From assembly GCA_035651755.1 (NCBI GenBank), contig DASRFA010000013.1, forward strand, positions 1 to 64,000: a stretch of 64,000 bases of DNA, given 5' to 3'. This document shows, piece by piece, positions 26,038 to 34,400 of this stretch. Made by a program: the position numbers and the translations under genes. The notes under the pieces are model-generated. The model saw only the letters and a program-made list of their open reading frames with translations, had not been told where the DNA came from and did not search any database. Every line of letters begins with the position of its first letter. Within the stretch, counting starts at the first letter, position 1. This stretch comes from DASRFA01 sp035651755. GTDB lineage: Bacteria; Desulfobacterota; Binatia; UBA12015.

Positions 26038-26094
26038 GAACTCAATATGATCGCATGACGACCCGACGACAAGCGCGATCTCGTCCTTCCGCTC

Positions 26095-26310
26095 TCATCT
26101 GCGAGTCACGATCAAGCCGTGACTCACGTCGTAGGGCGAAACTCCGACGGTGACCGAATCGCCGGGCATGATCCGGATGTGGAACTTGCGGAGCCGGCCG
26201 GATCGGCGAGCGACGATCCGATTGCCGTTCAGGAGGTCGACGGAATAGCTTCCGCCGCCCAGAAGGCCCGTCACCACGCCGTCGACGCGCACGAGGTCGT
26301 CGCGGCTCAC
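26095..26310 (-). CDS. infA: Translation initiation factor IF-1
   Basis: A 71-residue OB-fold protein read from GTG 26310 with AGGA upstream. It aligns end to end with IF-1: VRVDGVVTGLLGGGSYSVDL, then NGNRIVARRSGRLRKFHIRI, then MPGDSVTVGVSPYDVSHG. IF-1 binds the 30S A-site during initiation. The gene is not in a ribosomal-protein cluster, unlike the usual infA between secY/map and rpmJ/rpsM, so it may be a second copy. It diverges from consensus at several positions (for example VARRSGRLRKFH in place of AHISGKMRKNY), as extra IF-1 copies often do. Confidence 0.85.
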   Translation of the reverse strand: MSRDDLVRVDGVVTGLLGGGSYSVDLLNGNRIVARRSGRLRKFHIRIMPGDSVTVGVSPYDVSHGLIVTRR

Positions 26311-26756
26311 GTGGCAATCCTGCGGTGGTCGCGGTGCTGAAAGCGAAAGTCGGAAGCTCGATGCATCGGCTGTACCTAGCAAGCGATCCGCCCTCGTGCA
26401 TCGAGACCTCATGTCGTCGCTCGCACCGACCCACGGCGCCGACGAAGGCTCTCTTGGCGGTTCGGACGTCGGACCTGTAGGGTGAGAGGACCGCCAGTGA
26501 GGTCACTGGCCGTCCGCGGCCCGCGGGGGTGAGGTCGAGCACATCTTGGCTTCGCCTCTGCGCCCGTTGGCTGCGGGTAGCGATGGCCCGGGCGGCACCG
26601 GCGTCGGGCAGCGGCCGCTCGAAGGCTCCCGCGCCCCCAGCGTTCGCGCGACGGCGACGCGCTGCGATGGCGCAACCGATGTCGTGAATGCTTTGGGGCC
26701 AACGCGCGGGCGTCTTCCGCGCGCCGACCGCGCCGGACGAGGTGGGACACGAGACG
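26311..26756. other. Intergenic region upstream of IF-1 and enzyme I
   Basis: No convincing gene. The only structured signal noticed is a small dyad, CCAGTGA-GG-TCACTGG, at 26494-26509. The region should contain the promoter of the leftward IF-1 gene and that of the rightward enzyme I gene, but no clear consensus was seen. Confidence 0.4.
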
Positions 26757-28505
26757 ATGAAACGGTGCACGGGCATTGCGGCATCGCCGGGGATTGCAGC
26801 CGGCCCCGCATTCCCATTGGCAACGAGCGTCGTCGTCGGCGAACGAAGGATCGTCGACGACGACGTCGAGTCCGAAGTCGCGCGCGTCGAGCAGGCGCTC
26901 AGGGATGCCGACGAACAGCTCGAGCGGCTGGAGCATCATCTCGCCGAAGGCAATCGGCACGTCGGCCACGACATCGTCGAAGCTCACCGGCTGATGCTGA
27001 AGAGCCCCGAGCTCGCCGAGGAGATCCCGCGTCTGATCCGACGCGAGCGGATCGCTGCGGAGTGGGCGGTGCGGCGGATCGTCGACGGCTTGCGAGCTGC
27101 TTTCGCGGCGCTCGCGGAGCCGTATTTCCGCGAGCGCGGTAGCGACGTCGAAGCCGTCGGCGAAAGGATCCTGCGCGCGCTCCTCGGGATGCCGGATGTG
27201 CGCGCAGGCGAGGGCGGCGCGCGGGGTGCGATCGCCGTCGGCACGGAGCTTTCGCCGCTCGATCCGTTCCATCTCCATCGTGCCGGGTTCGCCGGCATCG
27301 CCACGGAGGGCGGCGGGCCGACGTCGCACGCCGCGATCCTAGCGCGCGCGCTCGGGCTTCCCTTCGTCGCCGGCATTTCGCAGCTCACCGGAAGCATCCG
27401 TCCCGGAGAGCAGATCCTCGTGGACGGGAGCCACGGCGAGGTCGTCATCGCGCCCGACGCCGATACGCTGCGGCATTTCGAATCGATCGCCGCGGCCAAC
27501 GCCGTGCGCGCGGAGCGGCTCAAGTCCTCCCGAGATCTACCCGCCGTGACGACCGACGGCGCGACCGTCCAGCTGGCCGCGAACGTCGAATGCCTGCCCG
27601 AGGTCGCGAGCGCTCTCGAGGCGGGCGCCAAGGCGATCGGGCTCTTTCGAACGGAGTTCCTCTACCTGGAGCGCGCGGAGCTGCCGACCGAAGAGGAGCA
27701 ATATCGGGACGCGGTCGCGGCCGTGCAGGCCGTCGGCGGGCTCCCGGTCACCTTTCGCACGCTCGACCTCGGAGGCGACAAGATCTCGCCTTCCATCGAG
27801 CGTCCGCGCGGCGCCAACCCGGCGCTCGGCGTGCGATCGATCCGCTTCTCGCTGGCTCACCCGACGATCTTTCGCACCCAGCTGCGGGCGCTCTATCGGG
27901 CCTCGGCCGTCGGCCCGATCCGAATCCTGCTGCCGCTGATCTCGGGCGTGACCGAGCTCGCTCAGGCGCGCGCGATCTGCCGCGAGGTGTGCGGCGAGCT
28001 CGCCGCGGAGGGGCAGGCGCACGATCCGGAAACGCCCGTCGGCGCCATGATCGAGACGCCGAGCGCGGCATTGACGGTCGACCACCTGGCCGCCGAATGC
28101 GACTTCTTCAGCATCGGCACGAACGACCTCATCCAGTACGCCTTCGCGGCCGACCGCGACAACCAGGAGGTGAGCCACCTCTACCACCCGCTTCACCCGG
28201 CGGTTCTGCGCTCGCTCGTGCAGATCGTCGCGGCCGCGGAGGGAGCCGGGAAGCCGGTGTCGCTGTGCGGCGACATGGCGGGCGATCCCGCGTATGCCTG
28301 GGTCCTCCTCGGCCTCGGCTTGCGGGATCTCTCGATGACGCCCCGCCAGATCCCGCTCGTCAAGGCGGTCGTGCGCGGCTCGTCGCTGCGCGAGGCGGCG
28401 GATCTCACGCGACAGGCGCTCGCGCTTCGCAGCGAGGTCGAGGTGGAACGACTGGTCCGCGAGGCGATGGCGGCGCGATTCGGCGGCGAGATCGAAGGCT
28501 GCTGA
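26757..28505 (+). CDS. ptsI: Phosphoenolpyruvate-protein phosphotransferase (PTS enzyme I)
   Basis: A 582-residue enzyme I that takes phosphate from PEP and passes it to HPr. The phospho-His is His191 in EGGGPTSHAAILAR; the PEP-binding barrel holds GLFRTEFLYLERAELP, FRTLDLGGDK and IGTNDLIQYAFAADRDN; and catalytic Cys504 is in LCGDMAGDP. It is standard length, with no N-terminal GAF domain, so it is the sugar-type rather than the PtsP type. The start at 26757 (MKRCTGIAASPGIAAGPAF) has GAGGTGGGA upstream. No HPr or EII gene is adjacent, so partners must lie elsewhere. Confidence 0.95.
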   Translation: MKRCTGIAASPGIAAGPAFPLATSVVVGERRIVDDDVESEVARVEQALRDADEQLERLEHHLAEGNRHVGHDIVEAHRLMLKSPELAEEIPRLIRRERIAAEWAVRRIVDGLRAAFAALAEPYFRERGSDVEAVGERILRALLGMPDVRAGEGGARGAIAVGTELSPLDPFHLHRAGFAGIATEGGGPTSHAAILARALGLPFVAGISQLTGSIRPGEQILVDGSHGEVVIAPDADTLRHFESIAAANAVRAERLKSSRDLPAVTTDGATVQLAANVECLPEVASALEAGAKAIGLFRTEFLYLERAELPTEEEQYRDAVAAVQAVGGLPVTFRTLDLGGDKISPSIERPRGANPALGVRSIRFSLAHPTIFRTQLRALYRASAVGPIRILLPLISGVTELAQARAICREVCGELAAEGQAHDPETPVGAMIETPSAALTVDHLAAECDFFSIGTNDLIQYAFAADRDNQEVSHLYHPLHPAVLRSLVQIVAAAEGAGKPVSLCGDMAGDPAYAWVLLGLGLRDLSMTPRQIPLVKAVVRGSSLREAADLTRQALALRSEVEVERLVREAMAARFGGEIEGC

Positions 28506-28553
28506 GATCGGCAGCGTGGTCTCGCACGCGCCGTGGAAATGGCGGGTGCGCCC

Positions 28554-30125
28554 TCAGCGCCCGGCGGCGCGCAGCGACCAGGCGCCGCCCGCGCTGTGCC
28601 CAGTGAGCACGTACGAGGTGCCGCCCGGAGCTGGCTGGGTCCGTACGTCGGCAAGGCCGCTCGTCTGGAGCGACGGGTCGCCGGACTTCGACGCCGGGAG
28701 GAACGCGAGGAGCTCGATGCCTTCGCGATCGGCGACGCCGCTCGCCTCCAGCACGCCGCTCTCTCCGTCCCAGCGCATCGACGTGAGCACGCCCGGCGCG
28801 GCGCGCACCCAGCCGCGCGTCAGGTCGTCGATCAGGTCCGTGCGGAGGCCGGTGATCTCGTTCGTCGTGCAGTCGACCTCGAACTCGCCCCAGACGTACG
28901 GAACGCGACCGGCGCGGTAGTCGCCGGCCTTGTGCGGGTCGCCGCACGACTCGTGCCACGTCCAGAGCGTCGCGCTCACGCGGAACTCGTCCTGCAGGTC
29001 CTGGTGCTCGACGAAGTACTCGTCGGCGGGATCGGACGCGCGGCGCGGGTCGGTGCCCCACTCGCCCGAGAGCACCGGAGCGCCGCCGAACCTGCGCGCC
29101 TCGTCGATCGCGGTCTGGAAGGCGGCCGCCGTGATGGGGCCGTTGCTGAAGCCGCCCGTGTAGACGTGCGGCGCGTAGACGACGTCGCGGTCGTGCGCGA
29201 AGTCGGGCGGCGGGCCGTTGCCGGTCGCCGACCAGATCGCGGAGGGCTCGAACAAGACGAGGTGCGGCTCGACGTCCTCGACGCCGGCGTCGCGCGCCGC
29301 CTGCTCGCCGGCGCGGATCGCGGTCAGCGCGTCGGCGTACATGTCGGACATCGACGCCTCCGCCGGCCCGCCGAACGCGTTCGGCTCGTTCATGAGGTCG
29401 AAGCCGGCGATCTCCGGTCGGCCGGCCCAGCGACGCGCGAGTGCGCCCCACATCTCGGCGTAGCGCGTCCGGATGCCGACGCCGCCGGGGCCCGTCGCGT
29501 CGGACCAGAACGCGCCCCACGCCGCGAGCACCGCCGGGCTCGACTCGCGGACGCCGCCGCGCGTGCAGCGCGGCGCTCCGCCGTCGAGCGTCGCCCAGCC
29601 GGGCGCGCCGTCCCAGCCGAACGCGGGCTCGGTCGGCGGCGCGCAGCTCTCGTCCGGTCGCGCGACGAGCGTCGCGTTCCAGGCGTCCTGGTGGAGGTCG
29701 ACGATGGAGTACACGCCGCGCTCCGCGAGGAGCGCGATCGCGGCGTCGGCCTCGGCGAGGTACGCCTCGTCGATCTCGCCGGGCGCGGGCTCGACGCGCG
29801 ACCACGAGAGCAGGAGGCGCACGGCGTTCCAGCCGATGGCGGCGATGCGGTCGGCGTCGTCGGCGGTGAAGGGGAAGGTCGTGGGGAAGCTCGTCCCCTG
29901 CCAGTACTCGGCGAGGGCGTTCACGTTGACGCCGCGGAGGATCACCGTGCGGCCCTCGGCGTCGACGATGCGGCCTCCGCCGACCGGGTCCGGCTCCGCA
30001 TGGAGCGCGACGAGGCGCAGCGCGGGCGCGGGGCTGCTGCGACTGGCGTCGGAGCAGCCGGTCGCGAGCGCGGCGACGATCGCGAGCGCGGCGACCGCGC
30101 GGACCGAGACGCGCGCGCGCCTCAT
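28554..30125 (-). CDS. GH5 endoglycoceramidase-like lipoprotein
   Basis: A 523-residue protein with a probable lipoprotein signal (ATGC, Cys24). A GH5 (beta/alpha)8 barrel follows: LRGVNVNALAEYW, WNAVRLLLSWSRVEP, IVDLHQDAWN, acid/base Glu247 in FDLMNEPN, and nucleophile Glu355 in LSGEWGT. The presence of the LHQDAW segment and a C-terminal beta-sandwich (~430-520) suggests the endoglycoceramidase branch, which releases glycans from glycosphingolipids. Its ATG overlaps the RidA stop (ATGA), an unusual coupling. Substrate is inferred; a general beta-glucanase is the alternative. Confidence 0.8.
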   Translation of the reverse strand: MRRARVSVRAVAALAIVAALATGCSDASRSSPAPALRLVALHAEPDPVGGGRIVDAEGRTVILRGVNVNALAEYWQGTSFPTTFPFTADDADRIAAIGWNAVRLLLSWSRVEPAPGEIDEAYLAEADAAIALLAERGVYSIVDLHQDAWNATLVARPDESCAPPTEPAFGWDGAPGWATLDGGAPRCTRGGVRESSPAVLAAWGAFWSDATGPGGVGIRTRYAEMWGALARRWAGRPEIAGFDLMNEPNAFGGPAEASMSDMYADALTAIRAGEQAARDAGVEDVEPHLVLFEPSAIWSATGNGPPPDFAHDRDVVYAPHVYTGGFSNGPITAAAFQTAIDEARRFGGAPVLSGEWGTDPRRASDPADEYFVEHQDLQDEFRVSATLWTWHESCGDPHKAGDYRAGRVPYVWGEFEVDCTTNEITGLRTDLIDDLTRGWVRAAPGVLTSMRWDGESGVLEASGVADREGIELLAFLPASKSGDPSLQTSGLADVRTQPAPGGTSYVLTGHSAGGAWSLRAAGR

Positions 30126-30514
30126 CGGTCGATCATCGCGACCGCTTCGATCTCGATCAGGAGCTCCGGCACCGCGAGCGCCGTGATGACGACGTACGTG
30201 CTCGCCGGCGGAGCGCCGTCGGTGAACCAGCGCTTCCGCGCCTCGACGACCGCGGAGCGATACGACGCGTCCGTCACGTAGACGTTCGTCTTCACGAGGT
30301 CCGCCATCGTGCCGCCGCAGGCCTCGACGACCGTCTTCAGGTTCTTCATCACCTGCTCGGCCTGCGCCGCCGGATCGCCCGGTCCGACGAGCTTTCCGCT
30401 CGCGTCGAGCGCGACCTGGCCGGCGATGAAGACCGGCGTCCCCGGCTTCTTGACGGCGTACGAGTAGCCCGACGGCGCGGGCATGCCGGGCGGGTTGATC
30501 ACGTGCTTGCTCAT
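30122..30514 (-). CDS. ridA: RidA-family enamine/imine deaminase
   Basis: A 130-residue RidA (YjgF) protein that hydrolyses reactive 2-aminoacrylate-type enamines. Family marks: NPPGMPAPSGYSYAV, VFIAGQVALDASGKLVG, AEQVMKNLKTVVEACGGT, and TNVYVTDASYRSAV. The canonical Arg105 of E. coli RidA would fall near the R of EARKRWF or be replaced in the STYVVITALAVPE stretch; the SRxxV-type motif is altered here (ASTYVVI), so catalytic ability is uncertain. The start at 30514 has GGAGAGG upstream. It overlaps the GH5 gene. Confidence 0.85.
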   Translation of the reverse strand: MSKHVINPPGMPAPSGYSYAVKKPGTPVFIAGQVALDASGKLVGPGDPAAQAEQVMKNLKTVVEACGGTMADLVKTNVYVTDASYRSAVVEARKRWFTDGAPPASTYVVITALAVPELLIEIEAVAMIDR

Positions 30515-30621
30515 CGATCCTCTCCTCGGAAGTCGGGCGAATTCGGGGCGGTTGCCCCGCGGCCGGTCCTTACCAGGCGGTCGACCCTCCCCGCGACTCG
30601 CCAAGTGCCCGTCCGATCGAC

Positions 30622-30644
30622 AAATGCCCGGAAAACGGGCATTT
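30622..30644. promoter_or_regulatory. 9-bp inverted repeat between ridA and the Lrp-like gene
   Basis: AAATGCCCG (622-630) and CGGGCATTT (636-644) are perfect complements around GAAAA. A related half-site AAGTGCCCGT lies at 30604-30613. The location in a divergent promoter region next to an Lrp/AsnC gene makes it a candidate operator; a terminator is less likely because both flanking genes point away from it. Confidence 0.5.
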
Positions 30645-30693
30645 CCGGACGCTCTGCGTCGTAGGCGATTCCACAGTTCTGCGTAAGGAATCG

Positions 30694-30723
30694 TTGACAG
30701 TTGCTCCAGCGATCCACTATCCG
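30694..30723 (+). promoter_or_regulatory. Sigma-70-type promoter for the Lrp-like gene
   Basis: TTGACA at 30694-30699, then 18 bp, then TATCCG at 30718-30723 (or ACTATC two bases earlier). Transcription would begin near 30730, just ahead of the GGGGGA ribosome site and the ATG at 30749. Confidence 0.5.
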
Positions 30724-30748
30724 TAAGGTCCTCTCGGGGGACAGCCTT

Positions 30749-31372
30749 ATGAAATTCGGAACGAGCGAGGGTCTGGAGCTGGACGGGATCGACTTGCAGA
30801 TCCTCCAGACCTTGCAGCAGGACTGCAAGATCCCGCTCGCCCGGATCGGCGACCTCGTCGGCCTCTCCGCGCCGTCGGTCATCGAGCGCATCAAGAAGCT
30901 CGAGCAGTCGGGCGTCATCCGCGGCTACCACGCCGCGCTCGACTCGCGCCGGCTCGGCCTCGACGTCACCGCGTTCATCGGCGTCGTGATCGATCACCCC
31001 GCGAGCATCGAGCAGTTCGAGGATCAGGTGAGCTCGCTCGAGGGCGTGCTCGAGTGCCACCACGTGACGGGACAGCACACGCTGCTCTTGAAGGCGAAGA
31101 CGCAGAACACCTCGACGCTCGAGAAGCTCATCAGCCGCGTCCGGACGATCCCCGGCGTCGCGCGCACGGAGACGATGGTCGTGCTCTCGACGCACAGCGA
31201 GCGCGTCCAGATCCCTCTCGGCACGCAGATCGCGGCGCGCGCCGCGGCCGAGGCCGAGGAGCGCGAGCGGAAGGAAGTGCCGCGTCGGAAGAACCTGCGC
31301 GGGCCGAAGCTCGTCGCCGTGCAGCCGAGCGGAAGCTCCGCACCCGCGCGGCACCCGAGCGAGCGGCAGTGA
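30749..31372 (+). CDS. Lrp/AsnC-family regulator
   Basis: A protein of about 207 residues. N-terminal winged helix: LDGIDLQILQTLQQDCKIPL, then LSAPSVIERIKKLEQSG. The RAM effector-binding domain follows (GVVIDHPASIEQFEDQV ... VTGQHTLLLKAKTQN). The C-terminal ~45 residues are an extra basic/Pro-rich tail beyond the usual ~150-residue length. I chose ATG 30749 because an upstream in-frame TTG (30701) would lie inside the promoter. gltB starts 67 bp downstream on the same strand; Lrp control of gltBD is known in E. coli, so a cis-regulatory link is plausible. Confidence 0.88.
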   Translation: MKFGTSEGLELDGIDLQILQTLQQDCKIPLARIGDLVGLSAPSVIERIKKLEQSGVIRGYHAALDSRRLGLDVTAFIGVVIDHPASIEQFEDQVSSLEGVLECHHVTGQHTLLLKAKTQNTSTLEKLISRVRTIPGVARTETMVVLSTHSERVQIPLGTQIAARAAAEAEERERKEVPRRKNLRGPKLVAVQPSGSSAPARHPSERQ

Positions 31373-31439
31373 CCGAAGCACACACGGAAGCACCCACGGA
31401 AGCAGCGAGCGCGAGCAGCGAGGGAAGCGAGGTCAGGCG

Positions 31440-34400
31440 ATGAACCGAATCGACCGCGACGAGACCTGCCGGCACGGCCGGCTCTCCCCGCAGGAGATCC
31501 GCGACCTTCGCGCGAAGACCGAGCGCGAAGGCCTCTACCGCCGCTCTACCGAGCACGACGCGTGCGGCGTCGGCTTCGTCGCCCACATGAAGGGCGAGCG
31601 CTCGCACGACATCGTCGTGAAGGGCCTGCAGGTCCTCCAGAACCTGACCCACCGCGGAGCCTGCGGCTGCGATCCGCGGACCGGCGACGGCGCCGGCATC
31701 CTGATGCAGCTCCCGCACGAGTTCCTCGCGCGCGAGTGCGCTCGCCTGCGCATCGACCTGCCGAAGCAGGGCCTCTACGGCGCCGGCCTCGTCTTCCTGC
31801 CGCAGGACATCTTCGAGCAGAACTTCTGCATCTCGACCTTCGAGAAGGTGATCCACGAGGAGGGCCAGCGCCTCCTCGGCTGGCGCGAGGTGCCGGTCAC
31901 CGCCGCCGCGGCGGGCGACGTCGCGCGCGACTGCATGCCCGCGATCCGGATGGTGCTCGTCGGCGCCGGCCACGGCGTCGAGGACCAGCCGACCTTCGAG
32001 CGGAAGCTCTACGTCATCCGGAAGCGCGTCGAGCACGCGGTGCGCGCATCCGACCTGCGCGACTCCGAGAGCTTCTACGTCCCGAGCCTCTCGTCGCGGA
32101 CGATTGTCTACAAGGGGCTCCTCCTCCCCGACCAGATTCCGGCCTTCTACCGCGACCTCCGCGACCCCGAGATGAAGAGCGCGATCGCGCTCGTCCACCA
32201 GCGCTTCTCGACGAACACGTTCCCGTCGTGGGACCGCGCGCACCCCTACCGCTTCCTCGCGCACAACGGCGAGATCAATACGCTCCGCGGCAACGAGAAC
32301 TGGATGCGGGCGCGCGAGAGGATGTTCTCGTCGGACGTCTTCGGCGACGACATCGAGAAGATCGTCCCGATCGTCGACGAGACGACGAGCGACTCCGGCA
32401 AGTTCGACAACGCGCTCGAGCTCCTCATGCACACCGGCCGCTCGCTGCCGCACGCCGTCATGATGATGATCCCCGAGGCGTGGCAGAAGCACGAGGCGAT
32501 GACCGATACGAAGCGCGCCTTCTACGAGTACCACTCGTGCCTGATGGAGCCGTGGGACGGCCCGGCGTCGATCGCGTTCAGCGACGGCCGGGTGATCGGC
32601 GCGGTCCTCGACCGGAACGGGCTTCGCCCGTCGCGCTACGTCGTCACCAAGGACGGGCTCGTCGTGATGGCGTCCGAGGTCGGCGTGCTCGACATCCCGC
32701 CCGAGGACATCGTCGAGAAGAACCGCCTCCAGCCCGGGCGCATGTTCCTGGTCGACCTCGAGCAGGGGCGCATCGTCGACGACGAGGAGATCAAGGAGGG
32801 CATGGCGGCCCGGAAGCCCTACCGGAAGTGGCTCGCCGAGAACCTCGTCAAGCTCGATCGCGTGACGCCGGCGCGCGCGTCCGCCATCCCGGAGGACTAC
32901 GACGCCGACGAGCTGCTGACCTTGCAGCAGGCGTTCGGCTACACGCTCGAGGACCTCCGCTTCCTAATGGCGCCGATGGCGATCAACGGGCAGGAAGCGG
33001 TCGGCTCGATGGGGACCGACACGCCGCTCGCGGTCCTGTCGGACCGCCCGCAGCTCCTCTTCAGCTACTTCAAGCAGCTCTTCGCGCAGGTGACGAACCC
33101 GCCGATCGACCCGATCCGCGAGGACCTCGTCATGTCGCTCAAGACGACGATCGGCTCCGAGCAGAACCTCTTCGACGAGACGCCGGCGCACTGCCACCAG
33201 CTCGAGCTCGAGTCGCCGATCCTCCGCGACGAGGACCTGGCGCGCATCCAGGCGATCAAGAACGGCAGCCTCCGGACCGAGACCCTCTCGACGCTGTACG
33301 CGGTGCGCGACGGCGCGGTCGCTCTCGAGGAGGCGATCGCGGTCCTCTGCGACGACGCCTCGGCCGTGATCGCGCGCGGCGCGACGATCCTCGTCCTGTC
33401 GGATCGCGGCGTCGACTCCGAGCGCGCGGCGATCCCGAGCCTCCTCGCGGTCGCGGCCGTGCACCATCACCTGATCCGCGAGGGCACGCGGACGCGCGTC
33501 GGCCTCGTGCTCGAGACCGCGGAGCCGCGCGAGGTGCACCACTTCGCCGTGCTTGCGGGCTTCGGCGCGGGCGCGATCAACCCTTACCTCGCGTTCCAGA
33601 CCTTGAAGCAGCAGATCCGGGACGGCGTGATCCAGGGCGTCGAGGAAGAAGAGGCGGTCCAGCACTACATCAAGGCGATCGACAAGGGCCTCATGAAGGT
33701 CATGAGCAAGATGGGGATCTCGACGCTGCAGAGCTACCGCGGCGCGCAGATCTTCGAGGCGATCGGCCTCTCGCGCGAGCTCGTCGACCGGTACTTCACG
33801 TGGACCGCGTCGCGGCTCGAAGGGATCGGCATCGAGCAGATCGCGCGCGAGACGGGAATGCGGCACCACCACGCCTTCGACGTGTCGCCGTCGCTCGACG
33901 GCGAGCTCGACCCGGGCGGGAACTACCAGTGGCGGCGCCGGGGCGAGTACCACATGTACAACCCCGAGACGATCGCGCACCTGCAGCATGCGTGCCGGAA
34001 GGGCGACTACAAGCTCTTCAAGAAGTTCTCGGAGCTCCAGAACTCGTACGACCGGAAGCTCTGTACGCTGCGCGGCCTCCTTCGGTTCAAGAAGTCGACG
34101 CCCGTTCCTCTGGATGAAGTGGAGCCGGCGACCGAGATCGTGAAGCGCTTCAAGACGGGCGCGATGTCGCTCGGCTCGATCTCGCGCGAGGCGCACGAGA
34201 ACCTCGCGATCGCGATGAACCGGATCGGCGGCAAGTCGAACACCGGCGAGGGCGGCGAGGACCCGGTGCGCTACGAGCGCGACCCGAACGGCGACTTCCG
34301 CCGGAGCGCGATCAAGCAGGTCGCGTCGGGCCGCTTCGGCGTGACGAGCTACTACCTCGTCAACTCCGACGAGCTCCAGATCAAGATGGCGCAGGGCGCG

